This document shows, in pieces, positions 1 to 10,934 of a stretch of DNA of 64,000 nt. The DNA is from Isochrysis galbana (Eukaryota; Haptophyta; Isochrysidales; Isochrysidaceae). Both the position numbers and the translations under genes were made by a program. The notes beneath the pieces are model-generated. The model ran no database searches, was not told where the DNA came from, and was given only the letters and a program-made list of their open reading frames with translations. Positions within the stretch are counted from its first letter, which is position 1. The number at the start of each line of letters is the position of its first letter. The stretch is from contig CM030944.1 of assembly GCA_018136815.1 (NCBI GenBank), forward strand, positions 1,240,456 to 1,304,455. Reading direction: 5' to 3'.

Positions 1-1537
1 AAGTAGGGGTCAATGGGGGCCTCGCGCCCCCCTCTCTCCATCGCGGACACCCCCAGGGGTGGGCCCGTACAATCAACCACAGCCCCTGCCCTTTGGCAGG
101 GGCTGGGCAATCATCACACTGGCCCAGACGCCTAGTGGGCGCGGGCCGTGATTCGCACTCCCACGCCCTGCGTGGGCCTGCCCTCGAGCTGACCCCCCCC
201 CCCTTCCCTGGTCGCCAGGCAGAGAGATGCCTCTGGGCGGCTCCCATGGCCAGCGAGGCAAGCATGGGAGAGGCAGGGGGGGCCAGGGGCTGAGCCCCAG
301 CCTCCACTGCCCCCTGAGCTGCCCTTGCTGGCCCTCTGGGAGCTCCCAAAGGCCCTCTGAGAGCAGGCCGTGGCGCGCCGCATGGCGACGCGCCGCAGGG
401 AGAGGGGTGGAGGAGAATGGAGAGGGGGAGAGGGGAGGATTTGCACCCCCCCCCGATGGAGTGCGGTAAGAAACGGGCCCCGTTTGCGTTAGCAAACGGG
501 CGAAGGGGGGCGGCTGGCGACAGGAGGGGGAGAAGAAGGGAGTGGCTCAAGACGTCCCTGTGGCAGGTATAGGGGGGCGCAGTCATTTATTTCTTCGAGG
601 ACTGCTCGCGGCGCGAGCTGTAAGGGCCGTTCCGCTTCTCGACGAGAGGTCCCTTCCCCCCCCCCCCGGTGCTTTTTCCCGGAGAGTCGGCCGGCGTCGA
701 CCGGTCCGCCTCAATGGGTTTTCCCTCATTTTAACTTGTGGGGAGTTAGAATGGGAGCCGGGGTCATGCGAGGGGGGAGATTTGGAGGGGTGCATAGGAG
801 TATGTATCTGTGTCAATAGCACGCGCCAAGGTGTACGGGCAGGTGCGCTGAGGGCTGTCGTGTTGGTACCGGGCTAGTGGGAGTAGTGGTACTAACGCTC
901 AGTTGTTTTATATTTTATCTTGTGCTCACCTGTGGTGGTCTCGCGGGTCAAGTCTGTCCTTGTGTGGGGACCAGGCCTTCCGGCCTTCCCCATTGGGTTA
1001 TCGACTATGCACTGTCACTATGCCACGCACGCGAAACTTTACGTAGCCATAGGGGATGGGGAGGGGGGAGGGGGAGGGGGGAGGGGGAGGGGGAGGGGGG
1101 GGAGGGGGAGGGGGAGGGGGCGGCGTTCCGTCGAATGTGAATATGGAACACACAACTAAAATTGAGCCATGGTCCGTTTACAATACTACTCGAATGTATG
1201 TAAACATAGTACTATAACACTGTAATTCAACTAAGTGTATGTTAGTTCGCCCACGGGGGGGCACGAGCCCCCCCCCTCTCCCTCTCTCCACTCATCCATG
1301 TTGCCCTTATCTTTCGCACGCTCGCGCTCGCGCCAACATCCAACATGTGAAAAAATCCATTTTTTGGCCTGGTGCTGTTGACGGCCCCAAAACATTTTTC
1401 CAACAATTGCACACACTCGCAAACAACTCCGCTTCCACTTCACGTGCCACGTAGCACTGAACACTTAACCTATTGCCTTGTGCCAATCCGTTCAGTACTA
1501 CAACTAGTACTCGTACAAAAAGAGAAATACACAAAAA
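1..1537. other. Gene-poor repeat-rich start of window
   Basis: I see no convincing gene here. The stretch is very GC-rich with homopolymer G/C runs and a GGGGAG-type purine array at about 1055-1125. Positions about 430-910 reappear, in inverted orientation and diverged, at about 50385-50905, so this is a dispersed repeat. About 200-400 also resembles the reverse complement of about 2700-2900. Around 1222-1300 lies one copy of a GC-hairpin repeat that recurs near 20155 and 41950. Short open frames in this area follow the G/C skew and match no family I recognise. Confidence 0.5.
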
Positions 1538-2209
1538 TCAATCATGATTCACGCGCGCACGGCCACGACCACGACCGCGACCGCGACCACGACCGCGACC
1601 ACGACCGCGACCGCGGCCGCGACTAAGTGGTGAAAGCGGAATGATCTCGTCCACCTCAGAGTTGTCTTCAAAACCATGTACAAAAAGGTGAGCGTCGCTG
1701 GCGCGATGATTGTCGCTAGAGCTTTCACACGCACCGACCTCCTCATGCTCTTCCTCCTCCTCATTATCATCATCATCATCATCCTGCTGCCGGTCGTCGA
1801 TTCGTAGCGCAGCATGAAGACGTTTGTTCGCATTGCGCAGCTGTGCGCACTCGTCCTGCAGCTCATTCACCTGCTTCTCGAGGCGGTCCTTCTCGTTGAT
1901 CTTGCCGCGCAGAATGGAGATGTCCCGGCCCATCTCCTCAATCTTCTCGTGAGCTTCCTTGAGAGCGTACGCATTGCGGCCGGCGCCTCTCTGTGGTATC
2001 TGCTCCGCAGAGCGTTTCCATGCTTCTTCAGTGCTTTTGCGCAATCTCGTCTCATTCGCCAACTGCTGACGCAAGTCCTCGCACTCTTTGCGTGCGTTTG
2101 CAAGCTCATGGGTGGAATCGTGCAGACGCGTCGTAGCGCGCTGCAAAGCGTTCCTCACCTCACTCTCCGAGAGCAGAGACATGGGCACCATGCCCTCTTC
2201 CGCCGCCAT
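1538..2209 (-). CDS. Coiled-coil protein with acidic patch and C-terminal RG repeats
   Basis: Single-exon frame of 223 residues starting at an ATG (2209). Residues about 10-135 are strongly heptad-like and charged, predicting a long coiled coil. Residues about 142-158 are an acidic D/E run. The C-terminus is a run of about ten RG dipeptides ending in ARVNHD. RG-rich tails commonly bind RNA or are arginine-methylated in other proteins, but I cannot name a family. The RG tract is encoded by a CG-rich 6/12-bp microsatellite at about 1556-1620, so its length may vary between alleles. No intron is needed and the codon pattern is that of a real gene. Function unknown; an RNA-binding or scaffold role is only inference. 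Confidence 0.65.
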   Translation of the reverse strand: MAAEEGMVPMSLLSESEVRNALQRATTRLHDSTHELANARKECEDLRQQLANETRLRKSTEEAWKRSAEQIPQRGAGRNAYALKEAHEKIEEMGRDISILRGKINEKDRLEKQVNELQDECAQLRNANKRLHAALRIDDRQQDDDDDDNEEEEEHEEVGACESSSDNHRASDAHLFVHGFEDNSEVDEIIPLSPLSRGRGRGRGRGRGRGRGRGRGRARVNHD

Positions 2210-2347
2210 TTTTTCGCGGCGCTCGCGCGTGCGAGAACCTTATTAAATTTAAAATGCGACGCGCTGCAGACGCCGTCCCCATCCCCAGGTACAGAGGACA
2301 GAGGTATTATACTGGATGCAAACCCTAGTCCTAGTCACCCCAAGATG

Positions 2348-2600
2348 GTTCCATAAAAAAAACCTTTTAATATTCTTACCGCACTTGCGGCGAATGGAAC
2401 CACTACCTACTACACGTAGTACGTAGCATACTTTCTACAACCCCACTCCCCCGGCCCTTCTCCCCCCGCCATCTGGCGGCTCCCCCCGTACACTACTAGG
2501 GACTAGGGGGATTGGGGTGAAGGGCAAAGATATGGTCCGGTGCCCCCCCCCCCCCCCCCCCGGTGATCTTTCCCCCCCTTCCTCCTGTGTCTCCGAGTGG
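2348..2600 (+). repeat. Dispersed repeat, left arm of an inverted pair
   Basis: About 250 bp that is the reverse complement of about 3720-3965 with moderate divergence. Shared landmarks include the segment around the TACTACACGTAGTACGTAG palindrome, the GGCGGCTCCCCCCGTACACTA stretch and the pyrimidine run before CTCCTGTGTCTCCGAG. The poly-C run at about 2543-2560 is longer here. The two arms could fold back on each other across about 1.1 kb. Confidence 0.7.
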
Positions 2601-3719
2601 GCGGCGGCTTCAGCCCCGACTTATCCTGTAAACAGGAGCGGGACTTACCAAATTTTCGGTGGGCGGATCTCTCGCTCCGCCCGCCCACCCCCTTCTCCGC
2701 GCTCTCTCTCCCCTCTCCTGCGGCACGCGCGATGGCGCGCCTGCGGCAGGTCTCCAGCTGCCCCCTGACGACCTTGGCGACCCCTGGTGGCTCTTGGAGG
2801 TCAGCTCAGGGGGCAGAGGCAGAGGACGAGCGCTGGGGTTGGGCCCTCCTGGCCTCCCCGGCCTGCCTCTCCCTTGCTGACGCTCCAGAGCCTCTGGGGC
2901 TTTGGGGCCCCCACACTGCACCTGTCTGCCTGTCGACCAAGGGGGGGCGGGGGGCACCATCACCGCCATCACCATCACCATCACCGACGGCGTTCTTCGA
3001 CACGAGTTCATCGCAGATTTTCTCAGAGGGCTCACCCTGAGGCAGACAGAAGGGGCAGGGGAGGAAGAGGGCCCATCCCACTGCCCCCAAGGTCTCCCCC
3101 TTGGTGCAATGGGATGACTCTCGCTTGCGGTGAGGTGCGCATGCTGCAGTTCGAGGCTCGTCGAGTGCGACGAGCGAGTGCGAGTCTGGCAGGGACAGGC
3201 AAGCAGGCATGGGCAGAGGCATGGCAGTGGCACACACCTGGGTGGGAGCGTGGGAGCTCCATATCGCGCTGGCTGCCAGGAAGCAGCCAGGGCGGCAACA
3301 AAAAGTAGGATGGTCATGACAGACAGTGAGTGAGACAGTGGTAGGGGTCAGAATCTTGGACACCTGGGGCACTGGGGCACTCACGAAGATACCCCTGGGC
3401 GCACGGTGATTCTACAACACTTACATCTCGCACAAAACCCTTACATATACCCCACCGCGGGTCTTTGGATAATACTCTGAGACAAACAGGAAGGGGTGCG
3501 AGGGAACAGAGAAGGAATCAAGAATTTAGGGAATCGGCGAGTATTGCCTTAGTATGAGCCGATGAAACGTCGTGAGTGTTGATGAAGGTGAGATTCCTTA
3601 GGTGCACTAAGTCGATCTAGAGTGAGCTGAGATCCCCAAGATGAAGGCGAGGTCTAGAAGTCGATGTGCAAATGACTCGGGAACCCTAAGAACTCGATGT
3701 GCATCCACTGCAGATGATT
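2601..3719. other. Spacer between inverted repeats, no supported gene
   Basis: Several overlapping open frames on both strands cover about 2600-3380, as expected for low-stop GC-rich DNA. One minus-strand frame (2610-3317) starts with a hydrophobic signal-like stretch but then is low-complexity proline/serine sequence with no recognisable domain. A CAC/CAT trinucleotide run lies at about 2958-2990. I do not call a gene. Confidence 0.45.
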
Positions 3720-3965
3720 ATGTAGAGAAGACTCGGAGACACAGGAGGAAGGGGGGGAAAGATCACCGGGGGGTGGCGCGGGCCACCGGACCATATCTAA
3801 GCCCTCCACCCCAATCCCCCTAGTAGTGTACGGGGGGAGCCGCCTGATGGCGGGGGGAGAAGGGCCGGGGAATGGGGGTGTAGAGAGTATGCTACGTGCT
3901 ACTTGTAGTGGGTAGTGGTTCCATTCGCCGCGAGTGCGGTAAGAATATTAAAAGTTTTTTTTTGA
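3720..3965 (-). repeat. Dispersed repeat, right arm of an inverted pair
   Basis: Reverse-complement counterpart of 2348-2600. It ends in a T-run after AATATTAAAAG, mirroring the A-run at about 2355 in the other arm. Confidence 0.7.
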
Positions 3966-4896
3966 TTATGTAGAGAAGAGTCCAGAAGGTGGTGCACATG
4001 ATGAAAGAGACTGATGACTTGATGCTGAAAAGGAATCTGGCAGACAAAGTTACCGGTAAAGATGATTCTATCGGTAAGGACCAATGGATTGTGTTGGCAG
4101 ATGACGGCACTCTGTGATAGAGGTCCATAAGCACACTGCCTCACGCCGCACGTTTAGCGGAGATTTTTAAGAAGATTTTTTTCTAGGAGCTAGGAGCTTA
4201 GCGGACGCCTTCAAGAATCAAGAATGTTAATTTTTCCCCCTAGCTACTGCCCACAATTGCTACTGCTAGATTCTAGCGTGCCGTAGCCTTCTATTGTTTG
4301 TGTTGCGGTGCCTGCCGATTTGAGGCTGCCGGGCCTATTGTCTGTTGTCTATCGTCTACTTGCTTTTGCTATCTAGACTACGCTAGTTCTCGAGAATTTC
4401 GGTGCCGCATATGCCACGCCGGGAAGTCTTGCGTGAGTACACGAGAGTGTCCGCGACATTCATGCGTCTCGATCGGACGTGCATGGGCGCATGGAGTGTG
4501 AGATCGAGCGGGGGCGTGTCGCGGAGGCGTGTCGAGCCAGTGTCCACAAAAGAAACCCGAGGCGCACGTGCGGCGCCTCGCGGCTTGCCTGTCGCCACCT
4601 GCCATAAGGCGTTACCACGGCGCTATCCGCCGATGCGGTACAAGTCCACGGTGGCAACATGGAGCGTCGTTGGCACCACTTTTCAAGGTGGTGCGCAGAG
4701 CTGCTGGCGATAACTCGGCGATGCGTTCATGCTACCGGACTCTCCTCGAACTCGCATGCTTGATGAAGAATAACAAGGCGTCATTTGGCGCAATACGTAA
4801 CGAAAACCTCACATAGCCCTGGGCGGTGCTCGTCTTTGAAGTCCTACGTGTGGCGGGCTGTCGTCAGATGCCAAGAGCACGTTCATACCGGGTCTC

Positions 4897-6653
4897 TCAG
4901 GCAGCCATATTCTCGAGTCTATGCGCACGGGCAGGCAACCGGCGTTCATGGAGGATGTAGCGCGACATCTCCTCGGTGTATCTCATCACGCGAGTGCCGT
5001 GCGCGCCCTGAGGGGAGCGACGGCCAAGGCCGATGAGGGACTGTGCCTCAACGAACAGTGAGACTAAATTGCGTTGGAAGACGTTGCCGATGCCTCGCGG
5101 ATCAGAAGGCGACAAAGCCGCGTCCGCAAGGTGCTCGGCGCCCTGGCGGCCGGTTGCATCCTTTTCGAGTAGCAGGCGGAGGAGGTTCTCCAAGAGCTCG
5201 CCCTTCACAGGAGCCTATTGGAAAAGCACAAGGCGCAACGTCAGCCACCTAACGGCACATCTGTTGCACGCACATATCATGCATATAATCTGTACGCGCC
5301 ACTCTGGCCTTCAAAAGCACCCGATGTACCGTGCACATGCATAGCGACGCCGCAACAGCGTACAGCTCCCACAAGCAAAAGCCGAGTCACACCTGATGGT
5401 GGTAAGCGAGGAGCGTGAAGGCAACTAGTGCCAGCCGAGCACCCAACGGCGGCGCCTCACCCTCACGCGGCGGGTGGGCCAGAAGCGGCTGCTCGAAGCT
5501 CGGATCGGCGAGGGCCCAGGTGAGGGTTCGCCGAGCGCTCGTCATGCCCATCGGCGGCGCGGACCCCCAGTGGATGAGCCGGTGCGACCAGAAGAGGGCG
5601 TCGCCCGGGGAGGCAGGCAGCGCGCGAATGTGCTGGTGACCATAGGCAACGATCGTCCCGACGTCGACTTCCTCCCCCGCCTTGGCGGTCGCCACAGGCG
5701 CGTCGGCACTGGAGTAGTCGGGATCGGCATGCCGGGGAAGAACGTACATGCAAGATGTATCTAGGCGTGCCTCGGTGAGCGCGAGCCACACCGTGATGTA
5801 CTTTGGCATGCCGCTATCGGAGAAGCCGTCTTTCGTATCCGCACCGGCACGATCGCGATGGATCGCCCAACCGGCCTTGGACGTCTGATTCTGCGTTAGA
5901 TCAGGCGAATCACGAGGGAGACTTCAGCACTGGCGGTTCTTGTGCGGCCAACATGTGCGGTGGGGGTGCAGAGCTCCCAAGGTAGGAGACAGCGCGCACG
6001 TGCCCATGATGCACACGTCGCTGCAGTGCCTGTGCGGAGAGGCCTCGCACCGGGCCAACGTTGAAGACATAGAAATCGTGGATGTTGACAGGCGAGCCCA
6101 GCGACTGCAGACGGGAACGGCGGGGCGAGCGATGGAAGTGAGCCAGCGGGCAAAGAGGTGGGCAGGGGCGAGGGCCCCGTACCGGTGCAATAGCCTTCGT
6201 TACAGCCTCAGCAACGGCCCACGCGGTCTCGGAGACGAGGATGAACTGTGGTGGTAGGCCAAGCGCTGCGAGCTCGTCGACAAGCGCGGCAAGCTCTCCC
6301 ACCTGGCGTAGCCCCACACTGTCTGGCTTGGCGCTCCACTCTGTGATGCCGATTCTCGCGTAGCCTTCATTCACCATGCTGGCGGAGAGATTCTCTCTGG
6401 CTTCAGCAGGCATAGTGGAGCAGGCAGTAGCCGGTGCTATCATGCGCTTCCAGAACGTCGGATCGCTTAGCTGGAGCGGCGGCTGCGCAGCAGAAGGAGA
6501 GGAGAGAGGTGAAGGAGGGGAGAGAACTGGCGGCCGCTCAGCGACTCCCACGCTCATCCGAGGGTTGTGCGTCGAGGCGCGCGGCGAGAGGGGGAAGGCG
6601 CTGGCGGCCGAGAGAGCGAGTAACACCAACACACTCCGCTCCGCCGCTCTCAT
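4897..6653 (-). CDS. Phytanoyl-CoA dioxygenase (PhyH)-family 2OG-Fe(II) oxygenase, predicted plastid-targeted
   Basis: Reconstructed from four exons: 6183-6653, 6051-6104, 5393-5890 and 4897-5214 (complement). All three introns are GT...AG and phase 0, giving 446 residues. The iron facial triad fits an HRD motif (His186, Asp188) in the third exon and the distal histidine of RLIHWGS (about His282). PhyH-family enzymes use Fe(II) and 2-oxoglutarate to hydroxylate varied substrates; the substrate here cannot be told. The N-terminus is hydrophobic (residues about 7-20) and ends in ASAFP followed by a Ser/Arg-rich stretch, matching the signal peptide plus ASAFAP-type transit signal for complex red plastids. 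The exon joins restore a continuous protein, which supports the model. The family call is solid; targeting is inferred. Confidence 0.8.
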
Positions 6654-6976
6654 GGCTCTCTACTAGGGAGAGAGGGGGAAGAGGGGAAGGGGGGGGCAAA
6701 GGGGTTGGGAGGGGGGAAGTGTCCACGCGTGAGAAAAAATCGGACCCAACTGAATCTCCCCAGTTGGGGAAAGGAGATGCCTGGGTTACGTAAGTGATGG
6801 CAGGTTGAAAGGGGCGGGAGCTTGGGACGAGCACACCACCGGACGGAGAGAGCCGGAAAGCAGAGATCGGTCATCGAGGTCGGCGAGAACCAATAGAAGC
6901 GCCTGTTTACGTTATCATTTTGTGGTGTGATCACCTTGGATGCAGAGAGGAGGAGGAGGAGGAGGAGGAGGAGGAG

Positions 6977-7056
<80 letters not shown>

Positions 7057-7561
7057 GTGGCCGAGGAGAGGAAAGATGAGAGGCCCCGCTGGGAGCGCGA
7101 GAGGGGTGCGAGAAAGGGGAGGTGAAGGTGGAGACAAACTGTATAGGAGACCTTTTCAGAGAGATGATAGTATCCTTGGCGGTGGGAAGAGAGAGACGAC
7201 TGACTGCCTCTGCGGCGCTGCTGCCGCGAGGGAAGAGAGGGAGAGGAGGCTTCTGGACTCGTCCTCGGTCGCGCGCGCCCGAGTCGTTCTTTTGTAAATT
7301 TGTAACACGAACACGGGCGTGCTCGTTCTAAAGTCTAAAAGGTTGTATTGTAGCCTGCGGGTCAGGTGTCAGGTGGCCCCCTATCCCCTATCTCTTCAAC
7401 TCTTCAACGGCAACGGCGGCTTGAAGCACCTTAGAGGGTGCATCGCGACAGTTGAGTGCTAGGTGTCGTATTCTAGCCTCCGGACTAGCCTAAGGTTTAA
7501 GGCCGCCTACCTCCATCGCTTCGTCGTCGTCGTCGCTTCTCGGCTCTTGGCTCTTGGAGCT
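6654..7561. other. Intergenic DNA with microsatellites
   Basis: Contains a (GGA)n tract at about 6948-6975 followed by a (GA)n run at about 6979-7051, both on the + strand. Open frames here are made of RE/SL dipeptides from the microsatellite and are not genes. The remainder to 7561 shows nothing I recognise. Confidence 0.6.
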
Positions 7562-8280
7562 TGTCAGAGCAAGGCTGATCTCACTCTTGGAGATTACCTG
7601 CGATGGCGCGCCGCCAGCTAGCGCGGAACGCGGTTCTTGCGGGGAGCTCATGTGTCGCATCCAGAGTATTTTATATTTATATACTCTATGCGGATGCGGT
7701 GTCTCCACCATGCGTCGTGTGAGAAAAATTGAGTGAGTTTTGTTTTTACCAATGAGTTGTCTCGAAGCTCCGCCGCATTGCACGCCGAATTTGTTCGTTT
7801 GTCCTTATTTGTTTCGTTGGTTTGATTGTGCGATGTTGCGTTAGTTTTCGGAGTTTTCTTGTTGGTGACGAGTGAGTGATGGGGTGGTGTCTCGTGGGCC
7901 CCTCGTCGTGATGTAGCGCGCCCTTTCCCCCCCTCTCTCAAGACTTCTCTTCACTCCATGCCCTAGCTTGCCCCATTGAGACTTGACACGATCAAGCACC
8001 CGCTTGATTCGATATCATGGAGCTTTCCTCGGGACCCATGTTGGAAGTGACTACGGGTAGTGCGAACGACGCACGGGGGAGGGCGCGGAAGTGCGAAAGG
8101 AGGCTTGTGGCTTTTGGGGGCTTGTGGCAGCTGGCAGGCGACTGGGGGTGGCTCAGGCGCGTGCTTGACTTGTATTATTTACTCGTTGACTCGTCGGGGT
8201 GTAGACTCGGAAACTCGGGGGGACTCGCTTGGGAACACGGACACGGAGGGACTCGACGAAATTGCTACAAACACAAAACA
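7562..8280 (+). repeat. LTR relic related to the 50.9-kb retrotransposon LTR, interrupted by an insertion
   Basis: Homology to the LTR-proximal sequence at 50934-51260 begins exactly at the TGTCAGAGC terminus and continues, apart from an insertion at 7651-8017, to about the TTGCTAC at 8270. Upstream sequence differs completely between the two places, which supports this being a true element end. It looks like a diverged partial or solo LTR; its other end is not identifiable. Confidence 0.55.
7651..8014 (+). mobile_element. 364-bp non-autonomous insertion element with terminal hairpin
   Basis: Defined by comparing filled and empty sites: 50.9 kb reads GAGCTCATGGAGC uninterrupted, whereas here the insert splits it and is flanked by TCA on both sides (7648-7650 and 8015-8017), a possible 3-bp target duplication. 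The left end forms a strong hairpin (CGCATCC/GGATGCG and AGAGTAT/ATACTCT arms, with a few bases more between the arms here than in the 30.7-kb copy). Related copies lie at 30679-31057 and, truncated, at about 20750-20872. It has no coding capacity and no clear terminal inverted repeats, so its class is open. Confidence 0.6.
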
Positions 8281-8872
8281 CAAAACACTTTCTTGAGCGT
8301 TAGTTAGTACCTCTACTCTCACTAGATAGACTTGCACTAACACAAACACGCCAAGCCACGACACACGACATACATGACCGCACCAAGTGTGTAGTGTGTG
8401 CAAGCGACAAGCGCATCCCGGGCCACGCTAACCGCTAACAAACTCCAATACCTCTACTCCGGTAGGGCTGCCTAACGTTTACTTTAGGGCCCAACGTTCA
8501 GTTAGCGTTCGACTAAAAACTCAAACATTGTTCATGTTCACTTGTGTTCAAGGCCAATCCTCAACGTTGTTCTTGTTCAGTGGTTCTCCTCACCTGTTCC
8601 TGTTGTTCAGGCGGAGGCTCTTCGGCGGCTCGGCGGCGTATGCACGTATATACATATACGTTTATACGTATGCTACATACATATCTCCTAACCCTAACCA
8701 CCCCTAAGTAATTAGGGTTAGGGTTAGGGGGTGGGGGCAACCCAAGAAGCAACCCAAAAAGTAGGTTAGAGGTTAGAGGAGAGTTCTAATTAATAGTCGG
8801 AAAGGTGTGTGAACCTTTTCAGTAAAAGGTGTGAACATTCTCTTTTTGTAGAGAGGTGACGCGCGCGACGAC
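8281..8872. other. Intergenic DNA with inverted telomere-like repeats
   Basis: At about 8690-8735 the + strand has CCTAACCCTAACC and then TTAGGGTTAGGGTTAGGG, with the two telomere-like blocks in inverted orientation. Just upstream is a TATA/CGTATA-rich palindromic stretch (8638-8690). No gene is visible. Confidence 0.5.
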
Positions 8873-9418
8873 ATGGCTCCCCGTGCAGGCAAGGCACCCG
8901 CCTCCGAGACTGACGGCCACCAAGGTCGCGTTGACGACAGAGGCTGCGAGTGGCAGGCCGTAGCCCTCACGGGTAGTCGTGCCATTCGAGGCCGGCTTCA
9001 GAGTGGCGCCCCAAATTACGTGTACGAGGTGTCGTGGAAGCCCCATGCGGGCAAAACATTCAACCCCACCTACGAGCCCGCCGACAACTTGGTGGGTTGG
9101 GAGGCCGAGATGAAGCACGTCGACGACGAGTATGAGCGCCGCGCTGCGCTACCACCGGTGAACTTCCTCCACGAGAAGCGGAAGCGGCTGGAGGAGGAGG
9201 CGCGGAAGAAGGCGGACGAGATACAGAAGAAGAAAGAACGCCTTGAGCGGATGCAGGCTCGACGTGCGCGGCGCGGCGAGGCATTTGAGGCTGGCGGCGA
9301 GGTAAGCTCAGACGAGGAAGAGGAAAGCGATGAGGATGACCTTGATGACAACCGTCAGCGGGAGCTAGAGAGGAACCTTGCTGACGACCAGCTCGCATCA
9401 GAGCTGAAGCGTCTCTGA
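8873..9418 (+). CDS. Chromodomain-like protein with charged coiled coil
   Basis: 181-residue frame from the ATG at 8873. Residues about 26-85 resemble a chromodomain: an opening strand followed by YVYEVSWKP, then LVGWEAEMKHVDDEYERR, with aromatic positions typical of the fold. Residues about 97-145 are a charged coiled coil and about 147-165 an acidic DE-rich patch, ending ASELKRL. It lies about 0.7 kb upstream of a hAT transposase C-terminus on the same strand, so it may be the N-terminal part of a decayed transposon, but no direct link or intron join could be shown. It could also be a small nuclear chromodomain gene. Confidence 0.5.
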   Translation: MAPRAGKAPASETDGHQGRVDDRGCEWQAVALTGSRAIRGRLQSGAPNYVYEVSWKPHAGKTFNPTYEPADNLVGWEAEMKHVDDEYERRAALPPVNFLHEKRKRLEEEARKKADEIQKKKERLERMQARRARRGEAFEAGGEVSSDEEEESDEDDLDDNRQRELERNLADDQLASELKRL

Positions 9419-10020
9419 CGGATCCGAGGTTACCACTGCCTCAGATGGGAACAGAGGGGACGGAAGGGAAGCGGCGGGAGGCGCGGCGGAAGTTGGGGGG
9501 TGGCCAATGACGGGCTGGACCACCTCCTCCACAGAGGAAGGCGGGAGGACGGGCTTGGGCGAGGGCGAGCGCGACGACGGGACGGACATGGCTGGGCGGG
9601 TCGGGATGGATAGGCTGAGGCTGAGGGACTGGTGAGGTTTGGTATTGAGGTAGTGTTGAGAACGAGGGACGAGAACGGGAACGGGAACGAGAAAGAGAGC
9701 GACGGACGAAGAACGACAGACGACAGACGTCCAGAGTCCGATGGACCGACGAGATGACACTACACTCACGTCAACACTCTCCACACTAACGCATCCTTAT
9801 CACGGAACGCACAGGAACCTGCTGACAGACCGAACAAGGAAGAGAATGCCGACAAGAGAGCGACGGGGCGACGGACGATCCGACGGGGCGACAGTTACGC
9901 ACAGGAATAAGGAGGGAATCTTTCGAAGACCCTTAAGTGAGTTAATGAAGACCGAAGTAAAACAGCGCCACGATATAACCCAACGGCTAACACCTGAGGG
10001 GGAATCAGGGTCACACAAGG
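9419..10020. other. No recognisable coding sequence
   Basis: Between the chromodomain frame and the hAT tail. Contains GGAACG/GAACGGGA simple-sequence stretches around 9655-9700. If both flanking frames belong to one transposon, the catalytic core that should lie here is missing. Confidence 0.45.
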
Positions 10021-10461
10021 CGGCGGTTCCTTGCACCGCCGGGTGCAAATGCACCACTGCTGCCCCACCTGAAGCGGCGCAAGGTGTCGTCGGCAGGGTT
10101 CTTTGCAGCGCGCACGCCGGGTGCCTCTGCACGGGACGAAGCGGCTCGCCTGCAGCAGGAAGCACCCACTCCCGCCACCCTTCACCAGCCTCATGCGGAT
10201 GAGCTTGCCACCTATCTAGCCTTGCCTCAGATAGCAACCCACGACACCGATGAATTTGAACCGCTGATGTGGTGGAAGAAGCATCGCAAGGTGTACCCCA
10301 ACATGGAGGTCATGGCGCGCCAATACCTCGGTTGCCCGGCATCATCGGCAACCGTTGAGCGCCTCTTCTCCGTGGTTGGATTTGCCTTTTCAAAGTATCG
10401 CAAGAGTGCGCATTCCGACACACTCGAAGCGGCAGCCTTTGCAAAGCTGAATGTGGAGTGA
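10021..10461 (+). pseudogene. hAT-family transposase C-terminal dimerisation domain, remnant
   Basis: The frame open from about 10012 to the stop at 10461 ends in the hAT C-terminal signature: EFEPLMWWKKHRKVYP, then MARQYLGCPASSATVERLFS, followed by a VVG-containing tail. This is the conserved hAT dimerisation region, with the tryptophan pair and the ATVERLFS core. The RNase-H-like catalytic part with its DDE residues is absent upstream, so the copy is truncated. No terminal inverted repeats or 8-bp target duplications could be identified around it. Confidence 0.75.
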
Positions 10462-10934
10462 TTGTGATTGCGTGCGGTGTGTGTTTGTGGTGTGGCGGCG
10501 TGCACTTCGAGCAAACGATGCGCGATGCGTGCGTGTCGTGGTGTTTCGTTTCGGCCCATCTGGTATTCGTGTCAGTCATGAGTCTAAGGTGCCTATGTGC
10601 TGTGCGTAGGAGTGGGGTGGGGTGTAATAAGTGCTCTCTATGTGCATCATAAGCTACACCTATACTATAGCTAGAGAGAGAGAGAGAGCCACTTTTTAAT
10701 ATAATGAGAGGCCCGCCGCAGGCGAAGCCGAAGCCTACGGTGTGTGCACATTGCTAGCCAGACACTCGACACCGGCAACTGTGTTCAACACTGTTCATAG
10801 TGTTCAGTCGCCGCTTCGTGTTCTTTTTGTTCTTGTTCAACTGCTCGTTGTTGTTCTTGTTCGGCTCAGAGGCTTGTTGCTAAGTGTTGTTCTTGTTCAG
10901 AATCTGAACAGTGTTCAGCGCTTAACGTTAAGCA

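Noticed and set aside
2610-3317. 235-codon minus frame with signal-like start
   Set aside because: Low complexity, overlaps other frames, no domain, lies between repeat arms.
6920-7297. Frames of RE and SL dipeptides in the GA run
   Set aside because: Products of the microsatellite; both strands and all frames are open there.
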